Of a stretch of 64,000 nucleotides of DNA, positions 10,821-17,888 are shown piece after piece. The position numbers and the translations under genes were made by a program. Every line of letters starts with the position of its first letter. Within the stretch, counting starts at the first letter, position 1. Origin of the DNA: Thermostichus sp047462415 (GTDB taxonomy: Bacteria > Cyanobacteriota > Cyanobacteriia > Thermostichales > Thermostichaceae); NCBI RefSeq assembly GCF_047462415.1, contig NZ_JANSJE010000013.1:1-64000 (forward strand). Direction: 5' to 3'. The notes beneath the pieces are model-generated. The model was not told the origin of the DNA. It saw only the letters and a program-made list of their open reading frames with translations, and did not search any database.

Positions 10821-11324
10821 CTAGCTGGTGCCCGGCTGGATCAGCAGCCGTACCACCCAGGGGACGACCACGATGACGCTGATCAGGCGGGCCAGATGCA
10901 TGACCACCACTGTGCTGGTTTGGGCTCCCATGTCCAGGGCAATCAAGCTCATATCGGAAATGCCCCCTGGCGCCGTGCCCAAGATGGCCGTGAGGCGCTC
11001 GATGCCCAACCAACGGGAGATCAAATACCCCGACAAAACTCCCGTGCCCACCGCAATCACCGTACAGAGCAGGGCCGGTCGCCACAGATCCTTCAGGGCA
11101 AAGAAGGTCTCAGCAGTGAGCTTGCTGCCCAAAAGGATGCCCAGCACCACCTGCATGACAAAGCGGATCCCGGCTGGGGGAGTGGGGATCGGGATCGCCC
11201 CCCAAACATTGACCAAACCCACTGCTACCATCGAGCCCACCAAGGCTCCTGCCGGCAGCCTCAGCTTGACTGCGATCAGGGCACCTGCCAACCCGATCAA
11301 CACCGTCCAGAGATAGTTCATCAT
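10821..11324 (-). CDS. AbrB-family membrane protein, half length
   Basis: A 167-residue membrane protein with about five to six hydrophobic segments: GALIAVKLRLPAGALVGSMV, GIRFVMQVVLGILLGSKL, LLCTVIAVGTGVLSGYLIS, the family mark GTAPGGISDMSLIALDMGA, and VMHLARLISVIVVVPWVVR. Typical AbrB (regulator-duplication) permeases have two such units and about 350 residues; this has one, so it may work as a dimer. The ATGs at 11324 and 11321 overlap the stop of the upstream Zur-like gene (ATGATGA), so the two are translationally coupled. Substrate unknown; AbrB from E. coli was named for a regulatory effect. Confidence 0.82.
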   Translation of the reverse strand: MMNYLWTVLIGLAGALIAVKLRLPAGALVGSMVAVGLVNVWGAIPIPTPPAGIRFVMQVVLGILLGSKLTAETFFALKDLWRPALLCTVIAVGTGVLSGYLISRWLGIERLTAILGTAPGGISDMSLIALDMGAQTSTVVVMHLARLISVIVVVPWVVRLLIQPGTS

Positions 11325-11770
11325 TGCGGCTTGGCCTCGCGGCAAGGGGATCTCTGCAAAGCAGGGCTTGGCCCACCTTTTCCACGACATTCGGCGCAAA
11401 TGCCGTAGAAGTCCAGCACATGGTACTCGATCACAAATTGGTAGCGGCTGGCAAGCTGCTCCTCCAGATCTTCCACCGGGCAATCCGGCAGAGGCACCAC
11501 CCGCCGACATTCGGTGCAGATCAGGTGATGGCGGTTGTGGCCGTTGCTGGGCAGAACCTGATAGTAGGTTTGCTGATCCCCCAAGTTGACCGCCTGCAGC
11601 TTGCCCTCATTGCGCAGAGCATCCAAAACTCGGTAAACCGTGGCCAGACCCACCGTGTGGTTGGCATTGCGTAACTCCAAAAAGATCTCTTGCGCCGAAA
11701 GGGGCTGTGAGCGCTGCTCTAGCAGCTCCAGAATTAATTTCTGGTTGCGGGTCTGGCGGGAAGAAGACAT
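11321..11770 (-). CDS. Fur-family regulator, Zur-like
   Basis: A metal-sensing DNA-binding repressor of 149 residues. The winged helix contains LSAQEIFLELR and VGLATVYRVLDALRNEGKLQ, and the metal domain has HHLICTEC near residue 85 and GICAECR near residue 124, the structural zinc site. The wording LSAQEIF.ELR, GLATVYR, CPVEDLEEQL, and YH.LDFYGIC is closer to cyanobacterial Zur (FurB) than to FurA or PerR, so zinc control is the better guess. The C-terminal 20 residues are Pro/Arg rich and not conserved. The AbrB-like gene starts inside its stop codon, making an operon. Confidence 0.85.
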   Translation of the reverse strand: MSSSRQTRNQKLILELLEQRSQPLSAQEIFLELRNANHTVGLATVYRVLDALRNEGKLQAVNLGDQQTYYQVLPSNGHNRHHLICTECRRVVPLPDCPVEDLEEQLASRYQFVIEYHVLDFYGICAECRGKGGPSPALQRSPCREAKPQ

Positions 11771-11798
11771 GAGCCTTTGTCTGGGTCATTCTTTGGGG

Positions 11799-12122
11799 TC
11801 AGCGCTCAGAGTCTGCCTCGGCTTTCATGCGCTCTAGGGTCTGGTGCATCTGGTCGAACATTTGGGTTAGGGAGAGCCCAAATCCCCCAAGCTGGGTTTG
11901 CAGTTGTTTGATGGTCATCTGAGCCATAAAGTCGTCGGAGAGCTCCAGCCGCTTCATGAAAATGCGCTGGCGCTCCAGCAATTCTTCCATTCGCTCAATG
12001 AAGATTTTTTTGCCTTCCCGGTCGAATTGGCCGTAGCGCTCGCCAAGTCGCATCAGGTTTTGGAAGTCCTGAAACAGTTGCTTGGCTTCTTCTTGGACGA
12101 TCTCCGAGTCGAAAAAACTCAT
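11799..12122 (-). CDS. DUF1825 family protein
   Basis: A 107-residue, all-helical, acidic protein beginning MSFFDSEIVQEEAKQLFQDF, the typical start of DUF1825, a family known only from cyanobacteria and plastid lineages. Later marks are RLGERYGQFDREGKKIFIERME and FMKRLELSDDFMAQM. ATG at 12122 was preferred to an in-frame ATG seven codons upstream because family members begin M-x-FFDSE. It lies 28 bp upstream of the Zur-like gene on the same strand and may be cotranscribed with it. Function unknown. Confidence 0.88.
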   Translation of the reverse strand: MSFFDSEIVQEEAKQLFQDFQNLMRLGERYGQFDREGKKIFIERMEELLERQRIFMKRLELSDDFMAQMTIKQLQTQLGGFGLSLTQMFDQMHQTLERMKAEADSER

Positions 12123-12278
12123 GGCCTTCGGTTTGCTCTGCATAAACTGTATTGGATATACCCATCCTATCCGATCGGGTTGGGGGGCGCAGTCCCTGCC
12201 GTTTTCCGGCCAGTACGGGATCCCGCCCTTCGCTTGGGTGGAGAATGGAGTTTGGGCCTGTCTGCCCCGCTCTCTGCT

Positions 12279-13406
12279 ATGTTCCCCTTTCCTGGTGTGA
12301 AGGCTTACACGCAGCCGGCTTTGGCCCGGCAGTGGTGCCAACGGGTGCAGGGATCCCGACCGCTGTTTTTGGCCTGCCTGGGGTTTACGGAAACAGCTCT
12401 TGTGCCGGGCATCTCCGCTGCCGGCGCCACGCCCTCCTTGCGGCGCTACACGGCCCTTGCCGATGGAGAGGTGCTGCTGGGGGGCTATTCTCACCGCTTA
12501 CCCACCTCTCCCGATGGCTATCCTTCACCGGTGGTGATCAGCCGCGCCGTCCTGAGGGAGTTGGGGATCCCCTGTCGCGTGTTCGACTGTGGTTTGCCGG
12601 AGCCGCTGCCGGGGGCAGAAACGGCAAGCGCCAGGGGGATGGCCCGCTGCTTGAGCACGGGGCAGGCTTTATCTCTGGAACAGGTGAGATCCCTGTGGCA
12701 GGAGGGGTATGGGCGGGGATCCCGGCTGGAGTCGAGCTACTGCGTCATCGGCGAATGTGTGGCAGGGGGCACCACCACGGCACTGGCGGTGTTGCTGGGG
12801 CTGGGCTGGCAAGCAGAGGGCATGGTCAACAGCAGCCACCCGGTCTGTAACCACGCCCAAAAGCTGGCCTTGGCGCGGCAAGGTCTGGCCCATCTCTCGC
12901 CCAACGCTACAGCGCCAGAGGTGGTGGCCGCTGTGGGGGATCCGATGCAGCCCTTTGTGGCCGGACTGGCGATGGCGGCAGCCCAGCGGGGGCCGGTGCT
13001 GCTGGCGGGCGGCACCCAGATGCTGGCGGTGCTGGCCCTGATGCGGCGCTGGGGGGAAGAGCAAGGGATCCCTTGGCCCCCGGAGAACGTAGTGGTAGGC
13101 ACCACCCGCTGGGTGGCCGAGGATCCCTCCGGCAATACGGTGGCCTTAGCCGAGTTGCTGGGGACTGCCCCCCTTTTGGCTACCCAACTGAGCTTTGCCA
13201 ATAGCCGCTACGCCCCCTTACAGGCTTACGAGCGGGGCTATGTCAAGGAGGGGGTGGGGGCGGGTGGGCTGGCCATTGCCAGCAGCCTATATGCCGGCTG
13301 GGGCCAGGCAGAGCTGTTGGCCGCCGTTGAGCGCAGCTACGAGCAACTTGTGCTTCAGGCCGGCTCCAGGGGGGCCATCGTCAGGCCCTCCCGCAGCAAC
13401 TGTTGA
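12279..13406 (+). CDS. CobT-like nicotinate mononucleotide-dependent phosphoribosyltransferase
   Basis: Likely activates the lower-ligand base of cobamides (pseudo-B12 in cyanobacteria) by transfer of phosphoribosyl from nicotinate mononucleotide. The 375-residue product matches the cyanobacterial CobT-like group: GFTETALVPGISAAGATPSL near residue 36, GECVAGGTTTALAVLLGLGW near 155, and GDPMQPFVAGLAMAA near 220. ATG at 12279 is the first start within the homologous region; upstream codons in the same frame are antisense to DUF1825. The 3' end overlaps convergent clpS by 52 bp. No other cobamide gene is in the window. Confidence 0.82.
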   Translation: MFPFPGVKAYTQPALARQWCQRVQGSRPLFLACLGFTETALVPGISAAGATPSLRRYTALADGEVLLGGYSHRLPTSPDGYPSPVVISRAVLRELGIPCRVFDCGLPEPLPGAETASARGMARCLSTGQALSLEQVRSLWQEGYGRGSRLESSYCVIGECVAGGTTTALAVLLGLGWQAEGMVNSSHPVCNHAQKLALARQGLAHLSPNATAPEVVAAVGDPMQPFVAGLAMAAAQRGPVLLAGGTQMLAVLALMRRWGEEQGIPWPPENVVVGTTRWVAEDPSGNTVALAELLGTAPLLATQLSFANSRYAPLQAYERGYVKEGVGAGGLAIASSLYAGWGQAELLAAVERSYEQLVLQAGSRGAIVRPSRSNC

Positions 13407-13660
13407 TGGTAGAGCTCCGCTTGCTCTTGCGGGCCGACCCAGACGACCGCTTGCCCTTCGGCATCCACCTGCACGGTTAGTTGTCGCGCCAAGGGCAGGG
13501 TCATGCCGGGGATGTACTTGAGCAGGCATTCGGTAACGTGCTGAAAGGTGTTGAAATCGTCATCCAAGACGATCACCTTGAAGTGGGGGTAGGGCTGACG
13601 AACCCGGGTTCTCGATGGAGACGACTGCTGAGCAGGTCGAGTGGGAGCTTCCGTGGTCAT
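13355..13660 (-). CDS. ATP-dependent Clp protease adaptor ClpS
   Basis: ClpS delivers N-degron substrates to ClpAP/ClpCP. 101 residues from ATG at 13660; a TTG five codons upstream is possible. The conserved core is present: PHFKVIVLDDDFNTFQHVTE, then LLKYIPGMTLPLARQLTVQV, then EQAELYHQQLLREGLTMAPLEPA, ending as family members do. The first 28 residues are a flexible Pro/Thr/Ser-rich extension. Convergent overlap with the CobT-like gene. Confidence 0.93.
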   Translation of the reverse strand: MTTEAPTRPAQQSSPSRTRVRQPYPHFKVIVLDDDFNTFQHVTECLLKYIPGMTLPLARQLTVQVDAEGQAVVWVGPQEQAELYHQQLLREGLTMAPLEPA

Positions 13661-13881
13661 AGCAGCAGAACTCAAGACAACATCCGGTAACTTTGATGCC
13701 TTAGATCCGATTCAACTTTCTCAACAGACAAAAATTTGCCGCTGTTGATTCTGAATCTATTCTAGTTCCTAGTCTAGTGAACTCTGGTGAACGCATTGGC
13801 GTCTGCCGGCAGCCCCTATTTGCCTTCGGATCCCCTGCCGGTGCAAGAGATGGGAAAGAGGTGCGGATTCCCGACCCACTC

Positions 13882-15660
13882 TCACAACATCAGCTCTTCC
13901 CGCAGGGAGCGGCGGGGCTTTTTGCCGCCGAAGTGGTGCTCAAAATAGAGGGCGGTGGCCTGCGACAGGATCCCGGCTTGGGCAAGGGCCTGGCACAGGG
14001 ATCCCGCCGGCGGCAGGTGCTTCTGGATCTGTTCGATTTGGACGGCGCTGACCAGCCCCGAGGCCTTAAGGTAGTCGGCTACATGCCGTCCACCTGCTAG
14101 GTACACAGAGTAGCCGTCTTCGCTGAAAAACTTGACCGTCTCTGGCTTGAGGCCGCTGTGGTGGGTCAGCACATCCGTGAAGGTGCCGCCCTCTGTTTCC
14201 CAGGCATGGATGACGGCTTCGATGCCAGCATTGTCGAGGAGGCCGGCTGCCCGCAATTGGGTCAAGATCCGCTGCACCCAAGGGGTGGCCCGCTGCAGCG
14301 CTTCCAAGTCCTCTTCTCCCAAATACCCTTGGGGCGGTAATTCCCCTTCTGCTGCTCTTGCGGCTACAGTCGGCGTTGAGATGGCCTGCGGCGGGACTTG
14401 TTGCTGGGCCGTAGGCGCGGTGGCAGGGGGAGGGGCTGGCTGTGTCTGAACTGCTTGCAGTTGGGCTTGGAGCTGACGCACCTGCTCTTGGGCCTGTTGG
14501 AGCTGGGCTTGGGTTTCTTGGAGTCGGGCTTGAGTTTCCTGCAGTTGCATCTGCAGCCGGTGGATGGTCTCGGCGGCTTCTTGGCGAGCGTGGGCCAGGT
14601 CGGCGATGAGGCGAGTTTTCGTCGATTGAGCCAGTTGGAGTTGGTGCTGGTGCTCCTGCAACGATTGGCTCAGGGTGGCCAGTTGGGCTTCCTTCTGCTC
14701 CAGCGTCTGGCGCAGGTGGGCTTCCGTCTGCTGGTGCTGCTGCAGCCGGGATCCCAGCTCTTGCAGCTTGGGTTTGGCCTGGGATTGCCATTCTGTCAGC
14801 TCGTGGCAGCGGCGACGTAAGGTCTCCAGCTCGGCTTGGGAAGCTTGCAACTGTTTGGCCAGGGCCTGGACTTGCGCGGATCCCCGATCTTGCTGGGCTT
14901 GGAGCTGCTCCTCCAACTCTTGAATGCGCTGCTGGGCAGCCCTGTGTTGCTCGGATCCCTGCTGAATCTGGGCGGCCAGTTGGGCTTCCAACTCGGCCAT
15001 TCGCTGCTGCTGGGCCTGGTAGTTAGCAATCTGCTGCCGCAACTGCTCGGCTGTAGCTTGCTGGTGCTGTCGCTCCTGCTCCAGTTGCGCCTTTAGGGCG
15101 GCAACCTGCTCTTGGTAGCGCTCCAGTTGGGCTTTGTATTGCGCGGTAGCTTTGTGAACCTGCTGCGCTGCCTGCAGCGGCGAAGCGTAGAGGGGAGGCT
15201 GATCCGAAATGGTGGACCACTGCTCCACCATCACTTCCCAACTGTTGGCAGCTCCTCGCCGTCGCCGTAGCTGCTGCTGCTTGTCGAGGGCCCACTCCAA
15301 CCAGTGGGGTTGCACCCAGCCCTGCTGCACCAGGATCTCCCCCAACTTGCGCTCGGGGTGGTGCTTCTGCTGAAGCAGAGCTTGATACACGTGCTCCAGC
15401 TCCAGGTAGCCGTGCAGCACCAGGATCTCGCCGATGCGCACCAACTCGACCGGGATCAAAGGATAGAGATCTTGCGGGGCAACCCAGCCGTGCTGCATAC
15501 ACAGCTCCCCCAACATCAGGGGGCTGTCCGCCTTTTCCCACATGGCCTGAGCCAACTGGGCGGGGGTGAGCAACCCCGCTTTGTTGAGGGCTTCCCCCAA
15601 GCGGATCTCGAACTTCTCCCGCTCAATAGCGGCTGGGCTGGAGCTGGTCAACGGATTCAT
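13882..15660 (-). CDS. Large coiled-coil protein with N-terminal MshEN/GspE_N-like repeats
   Basis: 592 residues in three parts. Residues 15-135 hold three related short modules (LGEALNKAGLLTPAQLAQAM; LGELCMQHGWVAPQDLYPLI; LGEILVQQGWVQPHWLEWAL), the kind of helix-loop-helix repeat found at the N-terminus of type II secretion and type IV pilus ATPases and in c-di-GMP-binding MshEN domains. Residues 165-400 are a long Gln/Glu/Ala/Leu heptad coiled coil. Residues 440-592 are a second globular region with further modules (LKASGLVSAVQIEQIQKHL; LAQAGILSQATALYFEHHFG). No ATPase motifs. It may be a cytoplasmic scaffold tied to secretion or pili, but this is inference. Confidence 0.75.
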   Translation of the reverse strand: MNPLTSSSPAAIEREKFEIRLGEALNKAGLLTPAQLAQAMWEKADSPLMLGELCMQHGWVAPQDLYPLIPVELVRIGEILVLHGYLELEHVYQALLQQKHHPERKLGEILVQQGWVQPHWLEWALDKQQQLRRRRGAANSWEVMVEQWSTISDQPPLYASPLQAAQQVHKATAQYKAQLERYQEQVAALKAQLEQERQHQQATAEQLRQQIANYQAQQQRMAELEAQLAAQIQQGSEQHRAAQQRIQELEEQLQAQQDRGSAQVQALAKQLQASQAELETLRRRCHELTEWQSQAKPKLQELGSRLQQHQQTEAHLRQTLEQKEAQLATLSQSLQEHQHQLQLAQSTKTRLIADLAHARQEAAETIHRLQMQLQETQARLQETQAQLQQAQEQVRQLQAQLQAVQTQPAPPPATAPTAQQQVPPQAISTPTVAARAAEGELPPQGYLGEEDLEALQRATPWVQRILTQLRAAGLLDNAGIEAVIHAWETEGGTFTDVLTHHSGLKPETVKFFSEDGYSVYLAGGRHVADYLKASGLVSAVQIEQIQKHLPPAGSLCQALAQAGILSQATALYFEHHFGGKKPRRSLREELML

Positions 15661-15793
15661 GGGGCCTCTCGGACATGAGGAGTAAGCTTAACTACAGCTA
15701 TCATGTCGGAAAATTCTTAGAAAGGCGAGGGAGTGTAACTGTGATGCATTTTGTCAAGCCGGGGATCCACGGATGTTGCAGGAATGTCCATCT

Positions 15794-16195
15794 TTAAGCT
15801 GCAAGAGGCCGTTGTTCCCGGCTCTGAGCAAACTGCTGAAGCCGGCGCAGCATCAGCAATTGTCCCAAGCCCAAGGGCAAGAGAGAAACGGCTTCTACCC
15901 GCAACTGCACCCAGCCGTTCCCCCACCGCCAATCACAGTAGCCATCGGCTCCGCCCCACATCAGCAGGCGCAGCCGTTCCGGCAGCAGGGTTTCCACTTG
16001 GTGCGGGATCGAGAGGGGGCCCCATTGGACGGCAAAGGTGCTGCCCGGCTCCAGCCTGGCGGGCAGGGATCCCTGCAATTGCTGTGGCCAGATCCACTGC
16101 TGCAACAACTCCACCTCGGTCAAGCAGCGCTGTATCGTCGATGCACTGGCCTCGACTTCGATGCGGATGGTGGAAGATTGGAATGTCCCGAGCAT
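15794..16195 (-). CDS. SRPBCC-like (START/cyclase fold) protein
   Basis: A 133-residue protein with the usual outline of the SRPBCC fold: IRIEVEASASTIQRCLTEVELLQQWIWP at the start (strand, helix with the conserved W after a small loop), a middle LEPGSTFAVQWGPLSIPHQVETLLPERL and a C-terminal long helix (LGQLLMLRRLQQFAQ). Such proteins bind hydrophobic ligands. ATG at 16195 is preferred to an upstream TTG/ATG at 16234. No partner gene is suggested. Family call is by fold pattern, so moderate. Confidence 0.6.
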   Translation of the reverse strand: MLGTFQSSTIRIEVEASASTIQRCLTEVELLQQWIWPQQLQGSLPARLEPGSTFAVQWGPLSIPHQVETLLPERLRLLMWGGADGYCDWRWGNGWVQLRVEAVSLLPLGLGQLLMLRRLQQFAQSREQRPLAA

Positions 16196-16278
16196 CCTTG
16201 TCCCGCGTAGGTGACCCCAAAACCAAAGCGGCAAGGGGGTGACCCCTGTTAACTCTATTCTGGCCGATTGCTCCCGAT

Positions 16279-16959
16279 TTGCCTTTGAAAACGGCTCGTC
16301 CCCATGTGGTGGCCATCTTGGCCCAAAGTCTGGATGGCAAGCTGGCAGCTCACCGCGGGCAAAGGCCCCACTTCGCCAGCGCCGAAGACTATCGGCACCT
16401 GGAAAACCAAGCTGCCCGGCAACAGGCTTTGATTATGGGGGCGGCCACGCTGCGGGCCTACGGCACCAGCCTTCGCCTCCGGGATCCCGAGCTCATCCAA
16501 CGCCGACTCCAGCAGGGCCTCTCTCCTCAGCCTCTGACGATCATCTGCTCCGGCAGCGGGGATATTCCTGAGGATTTGCCGTTTTTTCGGCAGCCCCTCA
16601 CCCGTTGGCTGTGGACCACTCCCCAGGGATCCCGGATTTGGGAGAACCGCACCGGCTTTGCAGATATCTGGGTGGCTGCCGATTGGGATCTGCCGGCACG
16701 GCTGGCCCGCCTGCGCAGTTTGGGCATTGAACGGGTGGGGTTGCTGGGCGGGGGGCGGCTTTTGGGGGCGTTTTTGCAGGCAGGGAGCTTGGATGAGCTG
16801 TGGGTAACCCTGGCGCCGGTGTTGCTGAGTGGGTATGCCGATGCCCCGGCTAGCATCGAGGGCTGGCAACTGCAGGGATCCCCGCCCCAGCTGGAGCTGC
16901 TGGAGTGCCACCGTGGCTCTAAGGAGCTGTTTTTGCGCTACCGGGTCGAGTGGCCCTGA
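16279..16959 (+). CDS. RibD C-terminal-type reductase
   Basis: A 226-residue protein of the dihydrofolate-reductase-like RibD-C family, NADPH-dependent reductases related to the riboflavin pathway enzyme. Visible marks are VVAILAQSLDGKLAAHRGQR at the N-terminus, DYRHLENQAARQQALIMGAATLRAYGTSL, and VGLLGGGRLLGAFLQAGSLDELWVTLAPVLL, the NADPH-site glycines and product-side strand. No deaminase domain is attached, so it is either a stand-alone reductase or a paralogue with another substrate. TTG at 16279 is used; no ATG fits the frame. Confidence 0.82.
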   Translation: MPLKTARPHVVAILAQSLDGKLAAHRGQRPHFASAEDYRHLENQAARQQALIMGAATLRAYGTSLRLRDPELIQRRLQQGLSPQPLTIICSGSGDIPEDLPFFRQPLTRWLWTTPQGSRIWENRTGFADIWVAADWDLPARLARLRSLGIERVGLLGGGRLLGAFLQAGSLDELWVTLAPVLLSGYADAPASIEGWQLQGSPPQLELLECHRGSKELFLRYRVEWP

Positions 16960-17570
16960 GGGGGCTCGCGAGAAAAAATTTTTGGACAAATTTAGATTTC
17001 TCAGAAATCCACAGGTTTTCCCCAGACTTTCCACAGGCGGGCGGGCTGTTTTCCACAGACTCCTTGCCACAGGAAACGGCAGCGAGGGTTTCTGTGGAAA
17101 AGTCCAAACTGGAAAGTTCAAGCGGATACACCTTTAGAAATGTAACGGGATCGCGCCGTTTTTGCCGATGGCATCAAAACCAGCGGCGGACTCTAACAAA
17201 CTTGGAGCCGCTGCCCAGGATTGACAGCCCCCATGGGGCAGAGGGCAGAATAGCCGCACCTGAGGTGAGGGGGAGATTTTCCTGGCAGCTCTCCTCAGAG
17301 GCAAAGAACCCTTTGCCCAAGAACTCTATCCCTTCTCCTGCCTGAGACAAGGCCAAGGGGCAGCCTGGTATCCTCTGGCCGCTGCCGGACGGGCTAGGGG
17401 CAAACTTCTACAGACTGTCTTGCTTTTGACGGGGCTGATGCGGCCCCCGGCATACCCAAGTTAGAGAGCTGGGTTGGTTTGTTTGCGATTCCCTTCTAGG
17501 CAGGCCCGGTTTTGGCCGGATCCCTAGGTTTTCTTGGTTTCACTGTTAACCCCGAGTAGGTGGTTGGGCT
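16960..17570. other. Non-coding interval with candidate replication origin
   Basis: 611 bp without a believable gene. It begins with an AT-rich stretch at about 16970-17003, followed by six DnaA-box-like nonamers between 17005 and 17101. GGATCC is absent from about 16880 to 17515, unusual for this genome. From 17102 to 17570 I see no structured RNA or promoter that I can name, apart from the probable promoter of the DUF2811 gene near the right end. Confidence 0.7.
16970..17101. other. Candidate oriC: DnaA-box cluster plus AT-rich stretch
   Basis: Boxes resembling the cyanobacterial DnaA box TTTTCCACA: AAATCCACA 17005-17013, TTTTCCCCA 17016-17024, CTTTCCACA 17027-17035, TTTTCCACA 17049-17057 (perfect), CTTGCCACA 17063-17071, and a perfect TTTTCCACA on the minus strand at 17093-17101. 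The AT-rich run GAAAAAATTTTTGGACAAAT next to them could be the unwinding element. Box density far above chance supports an origin or a DnaA-titrating site; dnaA and dnaN are not adjacent in the window. Confidence 0.5.
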
Positions 17571-17771
17571 ATGGATTCTCCCACCGTCAGCATTTTGAGC
17601 GAAATTCCCGAGGAGCTACACGACACTCTCAAAAACTACCTCTCTCGTCACCCCGACTGGGATCAAGATCGGGTGGTGACGGCGGCACTCTCGCTATTCC
17701 TGCTCCAGAGCGGAGACACAGATCGGCGCGCCGCCCGTATTTACTTAGACAGCCTGTTTCGCCGCAACTGA
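17571..17771 (+). CDS. DUF2811 family protein
   Basis: A 66-residue cyanobacterial protein: VSILSEIPEELHDTLKNYL, then HPDWDQDRVVTAALSLFLLQ and AARIYLDSLFRR, the DUF2811 signature. The helical arrangement with a leading strand recalls small ribbon-helix-helix-like proteins but no DNA-binding role is shown. ATG at 17571 fits family starts. Function unknown. Confidence 0.88.
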   Translation: MDSPTVSILSEIPEELHDTLKNYLSRHPDWDQDRVVTAALSLFLLQSGDTDRRAARIYLDSLFRRN

Positions 17772-17888
17772 GCCCTCGGAAGGCAAGCCCCGAGGATGGC
17801 CCGATGCATGGGCGGGGGGTTAGGAACACTCTGTCAAGAACGTCCTACTAACCTGAACTGTTAACCTGAGTAGGAAGATGTCCCGCTG

